Shown here: one piece after another, positions 1 through 10,464 of the stretch | Position numbering within the stretch: position 1 is the first letter of the stretch | Layout of the letters: each line of letters starts with the position of its first letter | From: Neoceratodus forsteri | Lineage: Eukaryota > Chordata > Ceratodontiformes > Ceratodontidae | Assembly: GCA_016271365.2 (NCBI GenBank) | Contig: CM057456.1 | Span: forward strand, 658,963,501-659,027,500 | Direction: 5' to 3' | DNA length: 64,000 bases | Translations under genes and position numbers: made by a program | The notes under the pieces: model-generated | What the model saw: the letters and a program-made list of their open reading frames with translations, nothing else | What the model was told of the DNA's origin: nothing | The model's database searches: none

Positions 1-870
1 AAGACTCAGTTTCTGAGAATACTGTTGCTATGACATCTGAAATATCACTCTGTGGGCACTTAGTTCCACATACTGCTGCTCTGACACTACATAATGAGGG
101 GACTGTTGCCACAGTGTATGTTCACTGTTCTACTTGGAATTTGCTGCCTTCTAACAATGCACGGCTGATAGGCTGAGATTGTGGTTTATTATTATACATC
201 TCGCTTGGTATGCTGTCCTGAGAGGAGGAGTACTTTCAAGTTCTGCTGCTCTCTCATTTGTAACTGCTTTCTCTCCTGATTTATTAGCACATTGTGGTAA
301 CGGGTGGGCTCTCACAATATGGTAGACTGACACACAGCAGTGTTTTTCTGTCTGGACCTCTGATCAGTACGTGCTGCCCTCAATGATATTGACACTGGTA
401 CTGATACTGCATTCTAGCTTTCTGTGTTACACTCACTGACCTGCACCTTTTCTGCAGTGGGATATTCATACAGCCTTTTCTTTGTATTTGGAGCCTGAAG
501 CTTAATGTAGATGGTGTTTGGAGATGACTGTATCCTGTACCTCACTACAGTCTAATTCGCTAAGAAAATGCTGCTTTGCTGCATTGCAGTGCTGTATTCT
601 GTGCTCCCAGGCTTCTTCTGATGTTTCATATATGTCTGTGCAGCGGTGTTGACGGACATCCACCTGCGGCTCAACTTCCTTTTTTTTTTTTGAGCCAGCA
701 CTGCTGCTCCTTCAGGGAACTACGTGTCAAGCCATGTTTTCATCGACACAACTCCCCACACATTAACGCTAAATTCAATTTTACTGCTTAGGACTGTCCG
801 ACTCATTTTTATTAACAACATCTAGTACTCATCCCATACTAGCAGAGACTCTACTGCTTTCATCTGCTGA
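1..870. other. unassigned sequence
   Basis: I see no gene, RNA or recognisable mobile-element domain here. Short open frames exist on both strands but none shows a domain, a plausible splice context or biased composition. A short T run lies near 679-690. The sequence may be an old unrecognised repeat or unique intergenic or intronic DNA. Confidence 0.4.
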
Positions 871-1445
871 AATATTTATTTTATTTATTTTTTTATTTAT
901 TGAAATGTTTCACCAGGATGGTACACTGAACAGCAAGTTGCTCATCTCCTGGTGTGACCTGGGGAGAAGTGCAGGGGGAGTACATTCAGCTTATACAAAA
1001 CAGTGAAGTACTTAGGAGTAAAACAGTACATGTGAACATGAGAGAAATACATAAAATACAGCTATGTCATTAAATACAGGATTACAACAGTACAACAAGG
1101 TAAGGCAAAATAACAAATGAACAAATTGAAGTGCGAGATTTACTGAACACAAGTGCTACTGCATACATTATGTTGCAGTCCTGATTTAGCTGAGGATAGC
1201 AGGTGCAGTTAGGGGAAAGGAAATTATGCAGGGCAGAGGAGAGGGAATGAGAGGAAGAGGAGTGACATATTTGTTGGGGAAGGGCACTCCCGATTTTTGG
1301 GAAAAGATGGATGAAAGCAAACTGCCCGGCCAGTGTTGAACAGCAGGGGATTGAAAAGGTGCGTGAGTCTGAGGATCTTAAGGAGCGAGTAGGAGGGGGA
1401 CAGGTAGAAAGAAAGGAGGATAAGTACAGTATGGTGGCAGAGAGC
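871..1445 (-). repeat. LINE-like 3' end fragment (minus strand)
   Basis: Read on the minus strand the block ends at its low-coordinate side in an A-rich tail of AAATA-type units (871-902). This resembles the 3' tail of the L2-like LINE at the other end of the window, which ends in GAAATAAATAAATAA. The body is pyrimidine-rich on the minus strand, as in that element's 3' UTR. No coding domain is visible, so the assignment rests only on tail type and composition. A second A/T tail-like stretch at 1459-1490 suggests another adjoining fragment. Confidence 0.35.
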
Positions 1446-1563
1446 CAAGCCAGTATTTCTTTTTTTTAATTTTATTTATTTACTAGCAAATTCTGAAACA
1501 AGCTTTGAGTGTGAACTCTTTTACAAAGGTTCTATATTATGGCTACAGAATAACAATTACCTT

Positions 1564-1735
1564 ATGGAGGCAGTATAGCGCAGTGGGTTAAGGCTCTGAG
1601 CTGCAGATCTGGAGACCTGGGTTTCAATCCCATAGGTCCCTAGGTGCATACTGTGTGATCATGAGCAAGTCACTTAACTTTCTTGTGCTCCCAGGTCGCA
1701 TCTGGAACAAACTTCGGCTTAGTGTGCTACTCCTG
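1564..1735 (+). repeat. tRNA-derived SINE
   Basis: The head looks like a tRNA-derived RNA polymerase III promoter. An A-box-like TAGCGCAGTGGG is at 1576-1587 and a B-box-like GGTTTCAATCC at 1620-1630, spaced as in a tRNA. The tRNA-unrelated body continues with a segment containing GCAAGTCACTTAACTTTC. The same family occurs inverted near 23.85-24.06 kb, and a short head fragment (GGCAGTATAGCGCAGGGG) lies at 5165-5182. A dispersed repeat is therefore far likelier than a tRNA gene: the acceptor stem does not pair and the body extends well beyond tRNA length. Confidence 0.75.
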
Positions 1736-1859
1736 GTTAAACAATGTTCCCTTACATATATTGACAGTAAATACAGTAATAAGCATATTATAAATCAGGC
1801 TAACTTTCCTATTAAAGATAAGCAATATGCAGATTTATTGACAGCAGGATAAAGTGGCC

Positions 1860-2402
1860 TCAGGGGCCTTGTTATAAGGGTGGGGAGAGGAAGACCAGGA
1901 TGGTGCTTAAGCAACAGGGTTAGTCGGTGGGTGAAGAAAAATGTTAGGGCAGAGGGGGTGGCAGAGGTCAGAGGGGAGGGGAGAGTAGTAAAAAGGTGGC
2001 CTGTGGGGCAGGAAGGTGTATGAGCTAGCCCCAGAAGGGAAGGGGTCGGGACAAGGACAGGTAGGTTGAAGATGGGTAGGTGGATTGAGGTTACACATTC
2101 TCAGGAGGAATAGACACAGTAAGGAGGGGGCACGAAAGAGAGCGAGAGGGAGAGCAGACTGGGAGGAGAGTACATGAGAGTAAACAGGGATGAGGGGCGA
2201 GGTACCCGGTAGGGAGAATCATTCTCAGTATGGTATTTCGAAATGAGTTTGGCACAGTGGGAGAGGCGCCTGTTAGCAAGAGAGGGGAAATACAAAGAGT
2301 GGTAGAGATCGTATGGAATAGTGTGTGACATGTTAGGATGCCCGAGTTCTGCCAGGTGGCTGGGAAGATATTTACAGTAACACTGTGTGCTCACCCTCAT
2401 AT
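1860..2402 (-). repeat. probable LINE 3' UTR fragment
   Basis: On the minus strand this is a C- and T-rich stretch, like the 3' UTR of the plus-strand L2-like LINE at 62.2-62.9 kb. The segment at 2340-2400 read in reverse loosely resembles the start of that UTR near 62270. Open frames here are short and proline-rich because of composition, not coding constraint. The assignment is weak. It could be another pyrimidine-rich repeat. Confidence 0.25.
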
Positions 2403-2628
2403 GTTTTGATAATGATGAGCATGTATTGTATAGTACAAAAAAAAACTATGCTAATCTGTGTGGACTCACATTACTACCAATCCGTGGATGCGTTACAAGA
2501 TGAATTATAGAGACACTTTTACATATCTTGCATAGTGTACATACTGTAAGATTTTTGGTATGTATTACTGTTGAGCATCCGGAGATTCTGCAATTGTAAA
2601 CAGCTATAGTGGCCACCATGGGTAGTAC

Positions 2629-2681
2629 ACCATGGATTAATTCAGGAGCAACTATGAATTAATTGAGAATTAATCCATGGT
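2629..2681. repeat. perfect 15-bp inverted repeat (stem-loop)
   Basis: ACCATGGATTAATTC at 2629-2643 is exactly inverted at 2667-2681, with a 23-base loop. A second pair, GGAGCAACT (2645-2653) and AGTTGCTCC (2692-2700), is offset from it, so two alternative hairpins are possible. No gene flanks it. It may be the core of a degraded palindromic transposon. Confidence 0.6.
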
Positions 2682-3120
2682 CACCTGATGCAGTTGCTCC
2701 AATTAGGTGCAATCCTTTCTGTTGCCCATATTACAATCTGAACTTTTTGACTCTGTAAATAACCATGCTGTTAGCAGTGACTCACTTCCTCTCCCCTCCC
2801 CAACTGAATTGTTTAATCTCATCCACTCTCTCTCTCTCTGTCTCCATAGTGACTTAGTAAATAAACAGTCTCACATCTGCCTTCCACAAGTAATTTCACC
2901 TGCAGTTTGAACTGTGGATGACAGTCTGCTGCTGACAAAGTTGAAAGCAGGAATTTTGGTCCACCCTGATAAATGGCTAGCATATTGTCACAATGGAGCA
3001 TTGTTTTTATTTTCAGAGAGATAATCAGCAGTGTATTCCAAAAAGCACACATCAAAGTGAGTCAGTTTCAGTTATAATCCATACCCCACAGGTAAACCAT
3101 ATTTGAAGTTCATATATTTA

Positions 3121-3266
3121 AGCAATAAGGCACTCCAGGGTGTGTGTTATTGTGTAATAACTTCACTCCTGGGGTGGGTTGAAGCACGAGGCAAAGCCGA
3201 GTACCTCCACTACCCCAGGAGTGACGTTATTACACAGTAACACACACCCTGGAGTGCCTTATTGCT
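3121..3266. mobile_element. palindromic repeat unit 1 (MITE-like)
   Basis: The 146-bp unit is a near-complete inverted repeat. It starts AGCAATAAGGCACTCCAGGG and ends with its complement, around a GC-rich core with CGAGGCAAAGCCGAG. It shares arms and core with the unit at 3483-3629 (AGCAATAA, CAGGG, CACGAGGC, GCCGAGT). No coding capacity. The neighbouring Crypton gene suggests these may be terminal or satellite pieces of that element, but this is inference. Confidence 0.7.
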
Positions 3267-3400
3267 ATTATACAATGGCTCATTGTGATACAAAATAAAA
3301 AAACATTTTAAAAATGTTTTTAGTAGATTTTTAGTGAGGCAGTATATCTTTGTTTCTTAAGAGAAGCTCAAACAAACGAGCAATAAATCAATGACAGTGA

Positions 3401-3424
3401 TGTTATTGTGTAATAACATCACTG
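3401..3424. repeat. short palindrome linking the two larger units
   Basis: A stretch around GTTATTGTGTAATAACATCA repeats part of the arm of palindrome 1 (3147-3169) almost exactly. It is itself nearly palindromic. It precedes the CTGACCAATCAGAGTC block at 3438-3453, which recurs at 6150-6165 on the other side of the Crypton gene. Confidence 0.5.
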
Positions 3425-3482
3425 TCTCAGGTATACACTGACCAATCAGAGTCCAAGAAATTTTCTTGCCATTGTATAATTA

Positions 3483-3629
3483 AGCAATAATGCACGACAG
3501 GGCGTTGTATATCATGAGATATTGTCACGCCTCGGGTGGTCGGGCACGAGGCCGCAAGCCGAGTGCGTCCAACCGGCCGAGAAGTGACAATATCTCATGA
3601 TATACCACACCCTGGAGTGCATTATTGCT
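3483..3629. mobile_element. palindromic repeat unit 2 (MITE-like)
   Basis: A 147-bp inverted repeat running from AGCAATAATGCACGACAGGG to its complement ending TGCATTATTGCT, with a GC-rich core carrying CACGAGGCCGCAAGCCGAGT. It is diverged from unit 1 but has the same arm and core plan, so the two are copies of one family 362 bp apart. No protein is encoded. Confidence 0.7.
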
Positions 3630-4239
3630 ATTATGAACTAGGCTGTGAAGAGAAAGTAGTTAGTAAATTGAAAGAAGAGTCATTTTTTTTTATTTTTTAC
3701 ACATTTATTTCTTGTCTGCATACATTTGTTTTAAAGAAGAAAAAATAGTCCCTTTTTTGAGGCAGTATACAAATGTATAACTTAAATGATTATTGCTGTA
3801 TTTTTTTTATTATTATTTTTTTTTGTTATTTAAGATAGCTTAAAGTAAGCAACCAGTAAAGCAGGAACATGTTTCACACACTGTGTATGGTAAAATTAAA
3901 CATTTTAGATGAAAATAATTTATTTGTACTTTTCTGCAGTATGGTAAAATCTAAACATTTAAGATAAAAATTAACAGTGGTAACAGTCATACTAAAGCAA
4001 TTGCTTATGAACAGTAACAGTTATATATTTATTTCATTTTTTATTTTCTTTCTCTTTATAATTGTAAACATTAAATTGGATATTGCCAGACATTGTGCCT
4101 ACTTGTATGAAAGGGGAAAACTGTTTGCTTGAGGGCGGTATGCAGAGGTCTTCAGTTAAGGTTTCCTGTCGGCTTTGTTTTGCTGCATGTACGGTAGATG
4201 GATTGGATGAGCTCGTTGAGGGGATATCCTATTCTTGTT

Positions 4240-4700
4240 GCTGTGGGTGGAGCTGTAGGAAAGAGAAGAGATGTTAGTGTTATGCGTAGCTCAGTTTTTG
4301 TTTTTTTTTGGAGAGAGGACGAGTTGAGCATTGTTGTGGAGCTTTATAGTGTGTGGCCCAGTGTGGTGTGAATTTCTGCTACTTCAGAAAGGTAAGCGGT
4401 ATGAGGGAAAGGGTTCTGTGCAGCTTTTGGGAGGTGCATCGTCAAGTGAATGTTTGTGGGCCACAAGTTCGAAACTTCTGAAGCCCGTGTTTATGTTGTG
4501 ATTAGCTGTGTGTGACTTTTTTGGGAACTGCAGGTATTTTTTTCGACTTACCAGAAGTGATGGTGAGTCCATGTGGGATGGAGTCATATTTTTGTCATCT
4601 TCTGTCTCAGAAGTGGCTGTTGAGATCTGTGGAGAAGAAAAAACGTAGTTAGACGTTATGCGAATGATCGGGGGGGGGGTGTGATGTACTTACCAAGTCG
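4240..4700 (-). other. splice-like 3' exons downstream of the Crypton frame
   Basis: On the minus strand a donor-like G/GTAAGT lies at about 4694/4693 and an acceptor CTTCTCCACAG ends at 4627, defining a possible 67-bp intron. The next exon (4626-4552) ends at a donor GTAAGT starting at 4551. A further acceptor, TTTCCTACAG, lies near 4255. The spacing looks like real short exons continuing the recombinase C-terminus, but I could not verify phase across all junctions. Confidence 0.4.
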
Positions 4701-5945
4701 TCGTCTATATTTGTATTTGGGCTTGGCTGCTGGGTTGATTTATATTTTTTGCTTGGGACTGGTGTTTCTTCAGGTGGGATTGTGGGTGGTGAATTCTCTT
4801 TTGAGATGCTGGCTAATTCGGTAACACACTGATGAGATGTTTCAGGCAGTTCCGTGTTGATGTTAACTGTCGTTAGAATTTTGCTCCACTGCTGTCTGTC
4901 CATTAAAGAGGGCTGCCAATAGCTTCAAATTGATGTTTCAGATTTGTAGCCAGTAACGGACATTATTTCTTTTGTTTCTAGTCCAGTTTTAGAGAGATGT
5001 TGCACTGCGGTGCTTCGTAGGCTGTGATTTGTGTATATTTTGTCGAGGTTTACTTCTTTACAGATTCTGGGGAGCATAGAAGCAAGGTAATTTACACCTA
5101 AGGGTTCTTTACTGTACCATATAGATTGTTTGTCTAGGAAGGTTTGTGGTAGTCATTTGGGATGGCAGTATAGCGCAGGGGCATCTGGTGGAAGCTTTCG
5201 TAGATACAGCTCGAGGCTTCTGACAGGGCACAGTGGGTCAGTGGGGTTTCAAACATGAAGCCGCATGTACTTTCTTTATTCCTTTCTAATGGGTCATTGT
5301 GATTTTGGTGTACTCATTACCGCTAGAACACACATATCGCAACCTTGTTCGTTGCTGGAAATCAAAGCTACTTGGTTTTTAACTGTGGGACTCCTCTTTT
5401 CCTCGTCGAGCAAAATGAAGCTGTAAATCTAGCCAAACCTTGCGTGGTAAACCTGGTGCTGTGTTTGGGTTAAGGGCTGCTGAATTTTTAATGAAAAGTA
5501 GATGCTTTTCAGATAATGCTGGGTGGTGTTTTGTTATATCCTTTCCTTCACGCTTGATGTTTTTGATAACTCCAATGAATACGTTGTTTGATGTCGTGAA
5601 GGAAGGGTCAGTCATTAAGCAGAAATTTCTAAGAGGCGGTTCATTTAAAAAACGGTTAAGACCAGCTCGTATTCCTGTGTAACTAGTTATGCCACATTCT
5701 TCCCCATTTGCTGTTCTAACACTGCCATAAAATTCATGAAGCAATGCGTTTACATTTTCAGATGTTACTGTTGAAAAGTCAGTGTCTAGTTTTTTTTCTG
5801 TCAGCCAATCTTTAAAGACATTCACTGCCCACTTGGTTTGACGTTTGGTATTCTGCTCGTTTTTATTCATTTCTATTGAGTTTAAGTGTTCAGCTGTAAT
5901 CTGTACATGGCATTTTACATCCTTTTTTACAGTTGGTTTACTCAT
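4650..5945 (-). pseudogene. Crypton tyrosine recombinase (DUF3504-like)
   Basis: The reading frame starts with ATG at 5945 on the minus strand and stays open to 5379, then continues through stops and frame changes. Domains in order: an N-terminal SAM-like part (KRQTKWAVNVFKDWL); a middle part around YTGIRAGLNRFL and FIGVIKNIKREGK; the first catalytic arginine region (HFARRGKE, near 5395); YTKITMTH; CPVRSLELYLRKLPP (near 5200); then NHSLRSTA with the H-x-x-R pair, a TGYKSE motif, and SYW with the presumed nucleophilic tyrosine near 4925. The set matches Crypton and DUF3504 proteins (the family domesticated in KCTD1, QRICH1 and ZMYM genes). Stops such as that just after HFARRGKEESHS and one before SYW show decay. 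The protein would catalyse site-specific integration and excision of the element in the nucleus. Confidence 0.8.
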
Positions 5946-7619
5946 TTTTTTTTTGAAATTTTGTCAAGGTGTGTTCAATGCCCAAGTTGAAGTTTACCTG
6001 GTAAGATGCTGCTTCTGTTTCCATTTGAGGTAAGTGTTGATTTCTGTCAGGGGTGTAGTGATATGGTACTTGGAAGGTTTGGTGTGTTGCTGGGTCTTTT
6101 TTTTTGGTGTGCTGATGTAGCTAGATATCATCACACCTTTACTGAGGAGCTGACCAATCAGAGTCTAGGATTTGTTTTCCCTACTTCATAATTTCCCTTA
6201 CGTATCATGTCCAGCCAATGTACACAAACAGGTCAGATGTTTTTATTGTTGTCCCTGTCATATGGCTTGCTAATTCTAACAGGAAGTGAAAACAGAGCTG
6301 TTGTTTTGAAGAGTCAGTCAGTCAAATACAGTCTGTGACTAAAAAAAAAATTAGTAAAAATGGCCTCAAAGAAATTTGTTTTAAAACAGATGAGATACTG
6401 GCATCAATTTTGAATGAGAAATGTGACACAATTTACTCTTCTAAGAGCACCACAGAATCAGACTCTGAGGTAATGTGGCCAGCATGTCCTGTTACAGATT
6501 TTGAGACCAAACTGAGTACATTACCAGTAAGTGATGACATTGTTGTTATGACTGATTCAGCAAGTCTGAATAATCTCACCTTGCCCTCTGCATCAATGGG
6601 ATAAGGTCTATGGAGAAATGTGATGACTCCTGCCCCAATAAGTAGCATAGAAGGTAAAGGGAAATTGGGCAGACAAGTTGCACCACTACGTTCTTGTGGG
6701 AAGTCAAGTGAGTGTACTACAGAGAATGTTACAATGGTGGAGATAGATAAAAGAGGTTCAATAAAAAAAGAAAAGAGGTACAAAAGTCACCCACAGACAA
6801 CCCATCAGCAACTTGTCGCAAAGCCAAAATGCATTGTAACTCCAAGCAGAACAGTACTAGCAGGAAATGTATCAGTTCACTTGCAAGTGGAATGTGGTGT
6901 CACTAACAGTGACAGCGACAAAGAATACAGTCCGGTAACAAAATAAACTGCATCAGGAAGGGCAGGAAAGAAACGGAAACACACCAATGCAAATATACCT
7001 GTGCAAGTAGCCCCTTCTGTAGAATCCCAATCTGACAGTGGGTGGTCAAGAACTGTTATAAGTAGTAGCATAAGGTCATTCAACAAGCCTACTGGGGACT
7101 GTGCTCAACTTTCGTGGCAGCATAGACATAATGTCATGCATGCAGAGAGTTTTCTCTAATGCAGTTTACGAAATAATTGCCATTAGAACAAACAAGTATG
7201 CAGAGGAAACCAGGTGTGATAACCCTGAGAAGCATAAGATGCAGTGGGAGCCTACATGTGCAGAGGAAGTAAAGGAATATACTGGCCTGTGTATAATCAT
7301 GGGTATTGTACATCCCCCTAGACGTACTTGCACTGGTGTACAGATACCTTTGTCCTGGAGCTAGATGTCAGTAGAGTGATGACTAGGGACAGGTTCTACA
7401 TGATCGGGCACAATCTTCATGTGGAACATGAAGAAATTTGTCACACTGACACCACACCAAGAGATAAGCTCAAGAAAATTAGATGCTTCTTGGACTGTAT
7501 AGTGCCAAAACTTGCAGGAGAATATGACTTTGACAGAGAGATCACAGCCAATGGAGCTATGGTGCCGTACAAGGGATGGCTGTCTTTCATACAAGATAAG
7601 AGAACAAAGCGTGTACGGA

Positions 7620-7770
7620 CGTTATGTCCCCGGACAAAAGGTCGCGGACGTTATGTAGCGGTCAATACGTCGCGTGGACAAATAGTAGCCGGACAATTGG
7701 GAATCCGGTTAAATAATCGCAAGACTAAATGTCACTACTTCTTTAGGCGCTGGACTAAATGTTGCTATCG
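7620..7770. repeat. MULE-1 left iteron array
   Basis: About nine imperfect tandem copies of a 14-16 bp motif beginning GGAC or GGTC and ending GC or CC, for example GGACAAAAGGTCGC, GGACGTTATGTAGC, GGACAAATAGTAGCC and GGACTAAATGTTGC. The same motif recurs inverted in the right arm (about 9800-9925) and in MULE-2. Such reiterated subterminal motifs usually bind transposase. Confidence 0.65.
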
Positions 7771-8340
7771 CATACAGAAACGCATACAGTACAGGACTGT
7801 TAAATATGTATGCATGTCGCTCTAAGCAGAGAAGGAAAGAGAATGGAATAGGTAGTATACCAGTTTATTCGCATACAGAAACGCATATAGTACATTGTAG
7901 CTACATGTATACTACCTAGGCAGATCGAACAGCGACATACAGAAACGCATACAGTACAGGACTGCTGGTGAATGGAGAGAAGGGATTGCATTGTCACTGT
8001 ACTACCCGGAGAAATGGAAATGAGAATGGAAATAAGGCTGTTAGTGTTAGTAAGGTTGTTAAATATGGATGCATGTATAGCGGCATACAGAAACGCATAC
8101 AAACTGCTGGTGAATGGAGAAGGGATTGGATTGTCACTGTACTACCTAGGCAGAAATGCATATAGTGTGGTGCTTGATGTACAGGACTGCTGGTGAAAGA
8201 TACTTGATGTATTTCAATGACAACAGCGATGTTGAGGTTGCAGCACTTGTGCATATAGTGTACTGTGACAAATACTGAAACGTATATAGTGTAGTGCTTG
8301 ATGTACAGGACTGCTGGTGAAAGGTACTTGATGTACACTT
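7769..8340. repeat. internal tandem repeats in MULE-1
   Basis: Several copies of CGCATACAGAAACGCATACA and GTACAGGACTGCTGGTGAA occur between 7769 and 8335, at variable spacing and with deletions. They fill the space downstream of the minus-strand transposase. No protein is predicted. Open frames on both strands here are by-products of the repeat. Confidence 0.6.
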
Positions 8341-8490
8341 TATTTCTGTTAAAAACTCTGTTAAAATCTTTATTTAGTTAAAAACTCTGTTTCTTATGCA
8401 ACATTTATTTCAATGACAGCAGCGATGTCCTTTAAATATTGTTTTGGCTGTCTGTTTTTCAAAATCCTCATAAATGGGTGGAATACTTTA

Positions 8491-9659
8491 TTAAGCTACA
8501 TACTTAGTATTCTTTTCGCAGCTTGTTGCCCAAGCTGCAACTGCCTCCTTTGAATGGCAACTGCATGTTGTTCTTGCCCTCAGCCACGGGCAAGCTTTAG
8601 CGCAGGTTGGGTGGCTGATGCTCATTGTTCGGGCAACGGCACGATGCCATGCCTCTATGGCATTGTTGCTGCGAGGGAGGTCTTGCAGTACCCTGTCATA
8701 TTGATTCCAGAAAGTAATAGCAAAATGTGGCTGCCTCCTATTTTTCCTGTTTCTTGTCAATCTGCCTATGTAACAGTCCTCAAAATAGTCGAGCAGGCAT
8801 GGAGATCTTCAAACTGGTCATCTTCTTGCATGATTTCAAAATATTCTTCTACCCTCTGTGGTTTAACAAATGCCAATCCCAATATACATCTCACTCTGTG
8901 TGCAAAGTCTTCATCCTGCACACCGTGCCCTATAGCCCTTCCTGCTGAACACGTCAGCCACATGGCCTGGCCAAGGTGAAAGTTACACCCGGACAGTTCA
9001 GCATTTGGTACCATTGTAAGCAGTACCTTAATAACCGCGACTTCAAAATCTGTCATTATTGTAGCTGGACAGATCTTTTCACCTATAAGAGCTTGGATAT
9101 TGGTAAACAGTTTTCTGTATACTTCTTCACTACGTCCTGGCAAAAGCGAGTAAACATAGGTTCTGTTAACCCTCTGAACAAGAGCATGAATGGTGTACAG
9201 TTGATCATCTTGCTGTGGTGCAACACTGAATGTACCATCGCAGAACCAGTGTGGGCTATCCTTTAGGACTGCAAGATCATCATCGCTTGCAAAAATCACC
9301 AGGTTATCTTCGTGTACACGCAGAAATTCCTCATCACTGACTGTCTTTGAGTATTTCAATATGTCAATGTCATTAGGAACACCAATCTGCCTATGTTTAC
9401 GTACATCTCTGTGCAGTGTTTCATGAGTTGGCAGAAGGTGTGCGTGCTGCACTGCAACTGATTGCAATGCTTGGTGGACAACATTGCGAGTTGATTCTTC
9501 GGATTTACAAGCTTTCCTTTTCATTGATGCCCTTGCTCGTAAAACCTGTGCTCGTCCATGCACTGGTGCATGGTTATGCTCACTTGGAGTCTGGGTTATG
9601 GTGTCGCCTAGAGTGTGTAACCATGGAAATGGGCTAGGAGTGAAGGTGCCTGAAGTCAA
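8491..9659 (-). pseudogene. MULE-domain transposase
   Basis: Two minus-strand frames (9659-8766 and 8760-8491) form one protein of about 390 residues. The N-terminal part has basic residues and HRDVRKHRQIG. The core has HWFCDGTFSVAP with a catalytic aspartate, then TIMTDFEVAVIK with the second, and GCNFHLGQAMW as the CxxH motif of the MULE transposase domain. The C-terminal part reads FWNQYDRVLQDLPRSNNAIE and AWHRAV, matching the RTNN.VEGWH region near the third acidic position. The frame breaks at about 8765, so one frameshift or stop separates the C-terminus. It is the best-preserved DNA transposase in the window and the likely source of enzyme for MULE-2. Confidence 0.8.
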
Positions 9660-9962
9660 AAGAAATGGTTAAGTAATGTATAATGTGTAAATGTATTTGA
9701 TTTGTTTTGCTTCATCCTGTTGATGTTTACTGTGTCTCTAGTTGAGCTTAATGTATTTGGGATTCACGACATTGAATGTAGCTGAACCAATCGCAAATGT
9801 CGCCAGTAAATGAAGAGTTCAGCTACATTATGACCGCGATCATTTATTACGTCGCCCTAATCATTTTCGCCAAAATGACCGCAACATTAAGTCCGCGGCG
9901 AAAATGTAACGCGACCTTTTGTCTGTATGCCGAGCAAAGCCACAGAACTGGGGCATCAAGGT

Positions 9963-9987
9963 GTATGTGTGTGTGTGTGTGTGTGTT
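9963..9987 (+). repeat. (GT)n microsatellite
   Basis: A run of about eleven GT dinucleotides inside the piggyBac remnant just right of MULE-1. It encodes the spurious Cys-Val run in the local reading frame and replaces part of the piggyBac core. Confidence 0.9.
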
Positions 9988-10464
9988 CTCTGAGGCAAAG
10001 ACAGGGCACATCTCAAAAATTCAAGTATACACTGGAAAAACTGTGGATGAGACAGACGCTATACAGGACTTTGGACTACCAACCAGGGTAGTTCTGTATT
10101 TGACTAGTCACGTGGCAAACACATACCATCACGTGTACATGGACAGTTTTTACACCAGCGCTGATCTGCATATGCACCTGCATGAGAGGGGATTGTATTA
10201 ATGTGGCACCATGTGGAGGAACAAGGAGAATTTTGCTAATGACCAATTTCTACCAGAACAAGATGTAAACAAGCTGCCACGAGGTGCCATGGACCGAAGA
10301 AGCAATGGCCCTTTATTAGCGACTCACTTGATGGACAAGTGGGCTGTGCATTCCCTGTCCACAATATGTACCCCACATCAAGATGCAGATGTGCTGCCTT
10401 CAGTGCAAAGGGTACAAAAAGATAGAACAAAGATCGACACCCCATGACCATCTTCCATGTCAGA

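Larger units (their letters stand above)
3430..6200 (-). mobile_element. Crypton-type tyrosine-recombinase transposon (approximate extent)
   Basis: A minus-strand recombinase gene (4650-5945) is bracketed by a 16-bp direct repeat, CTGACCAATCAGAGTC, at 3438-3453 and 6150-6165, with weaker similarity continuing about 25 bp past each copy. Cryptons lack terminal inverted repeats and a transposase, and integrate through a tyrosine recombinase, so direct repeats at the ends fit the class. The exact ends are not proven. The region between 3640 and 4130 is AT-rich and shows nothing else recognisable. Confidence 0.55.
7611..9932 (-). mobile_element. Mutator-like element MULE-1 inserted in piggyBac
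   Basis: The insertion is flanked by GAACAAAGC (7602-7610) and GAGCAAAGC (9933-9941), a 9-bp target duplication with one mismatch, which suits the 8-11 bp made by Mutator-like elements. The outer ends, GTGTACGGAC on the left and GGCATACAGAC on the right read inward, are imperfect inverted repeats. Both subterminal regions are arrays of a degenerate 14-15 bp motif (GGACAAAAGGTCGC, GGACGTTATGTAGC, GGACTTAATGTTGC, GGTCATAATGTAGC). It carries a minus-strand MULE transposase gene. Removing it brings the two piggyBac core halves back together. Confidence 0.8.

Noticed and set aside
1564..1640. tRNA gene suggested by A and B boxes
   Set aside because: The acceptor stem does not form, the sequence continues into a SINE body, and the family recurs at other sites in this window.
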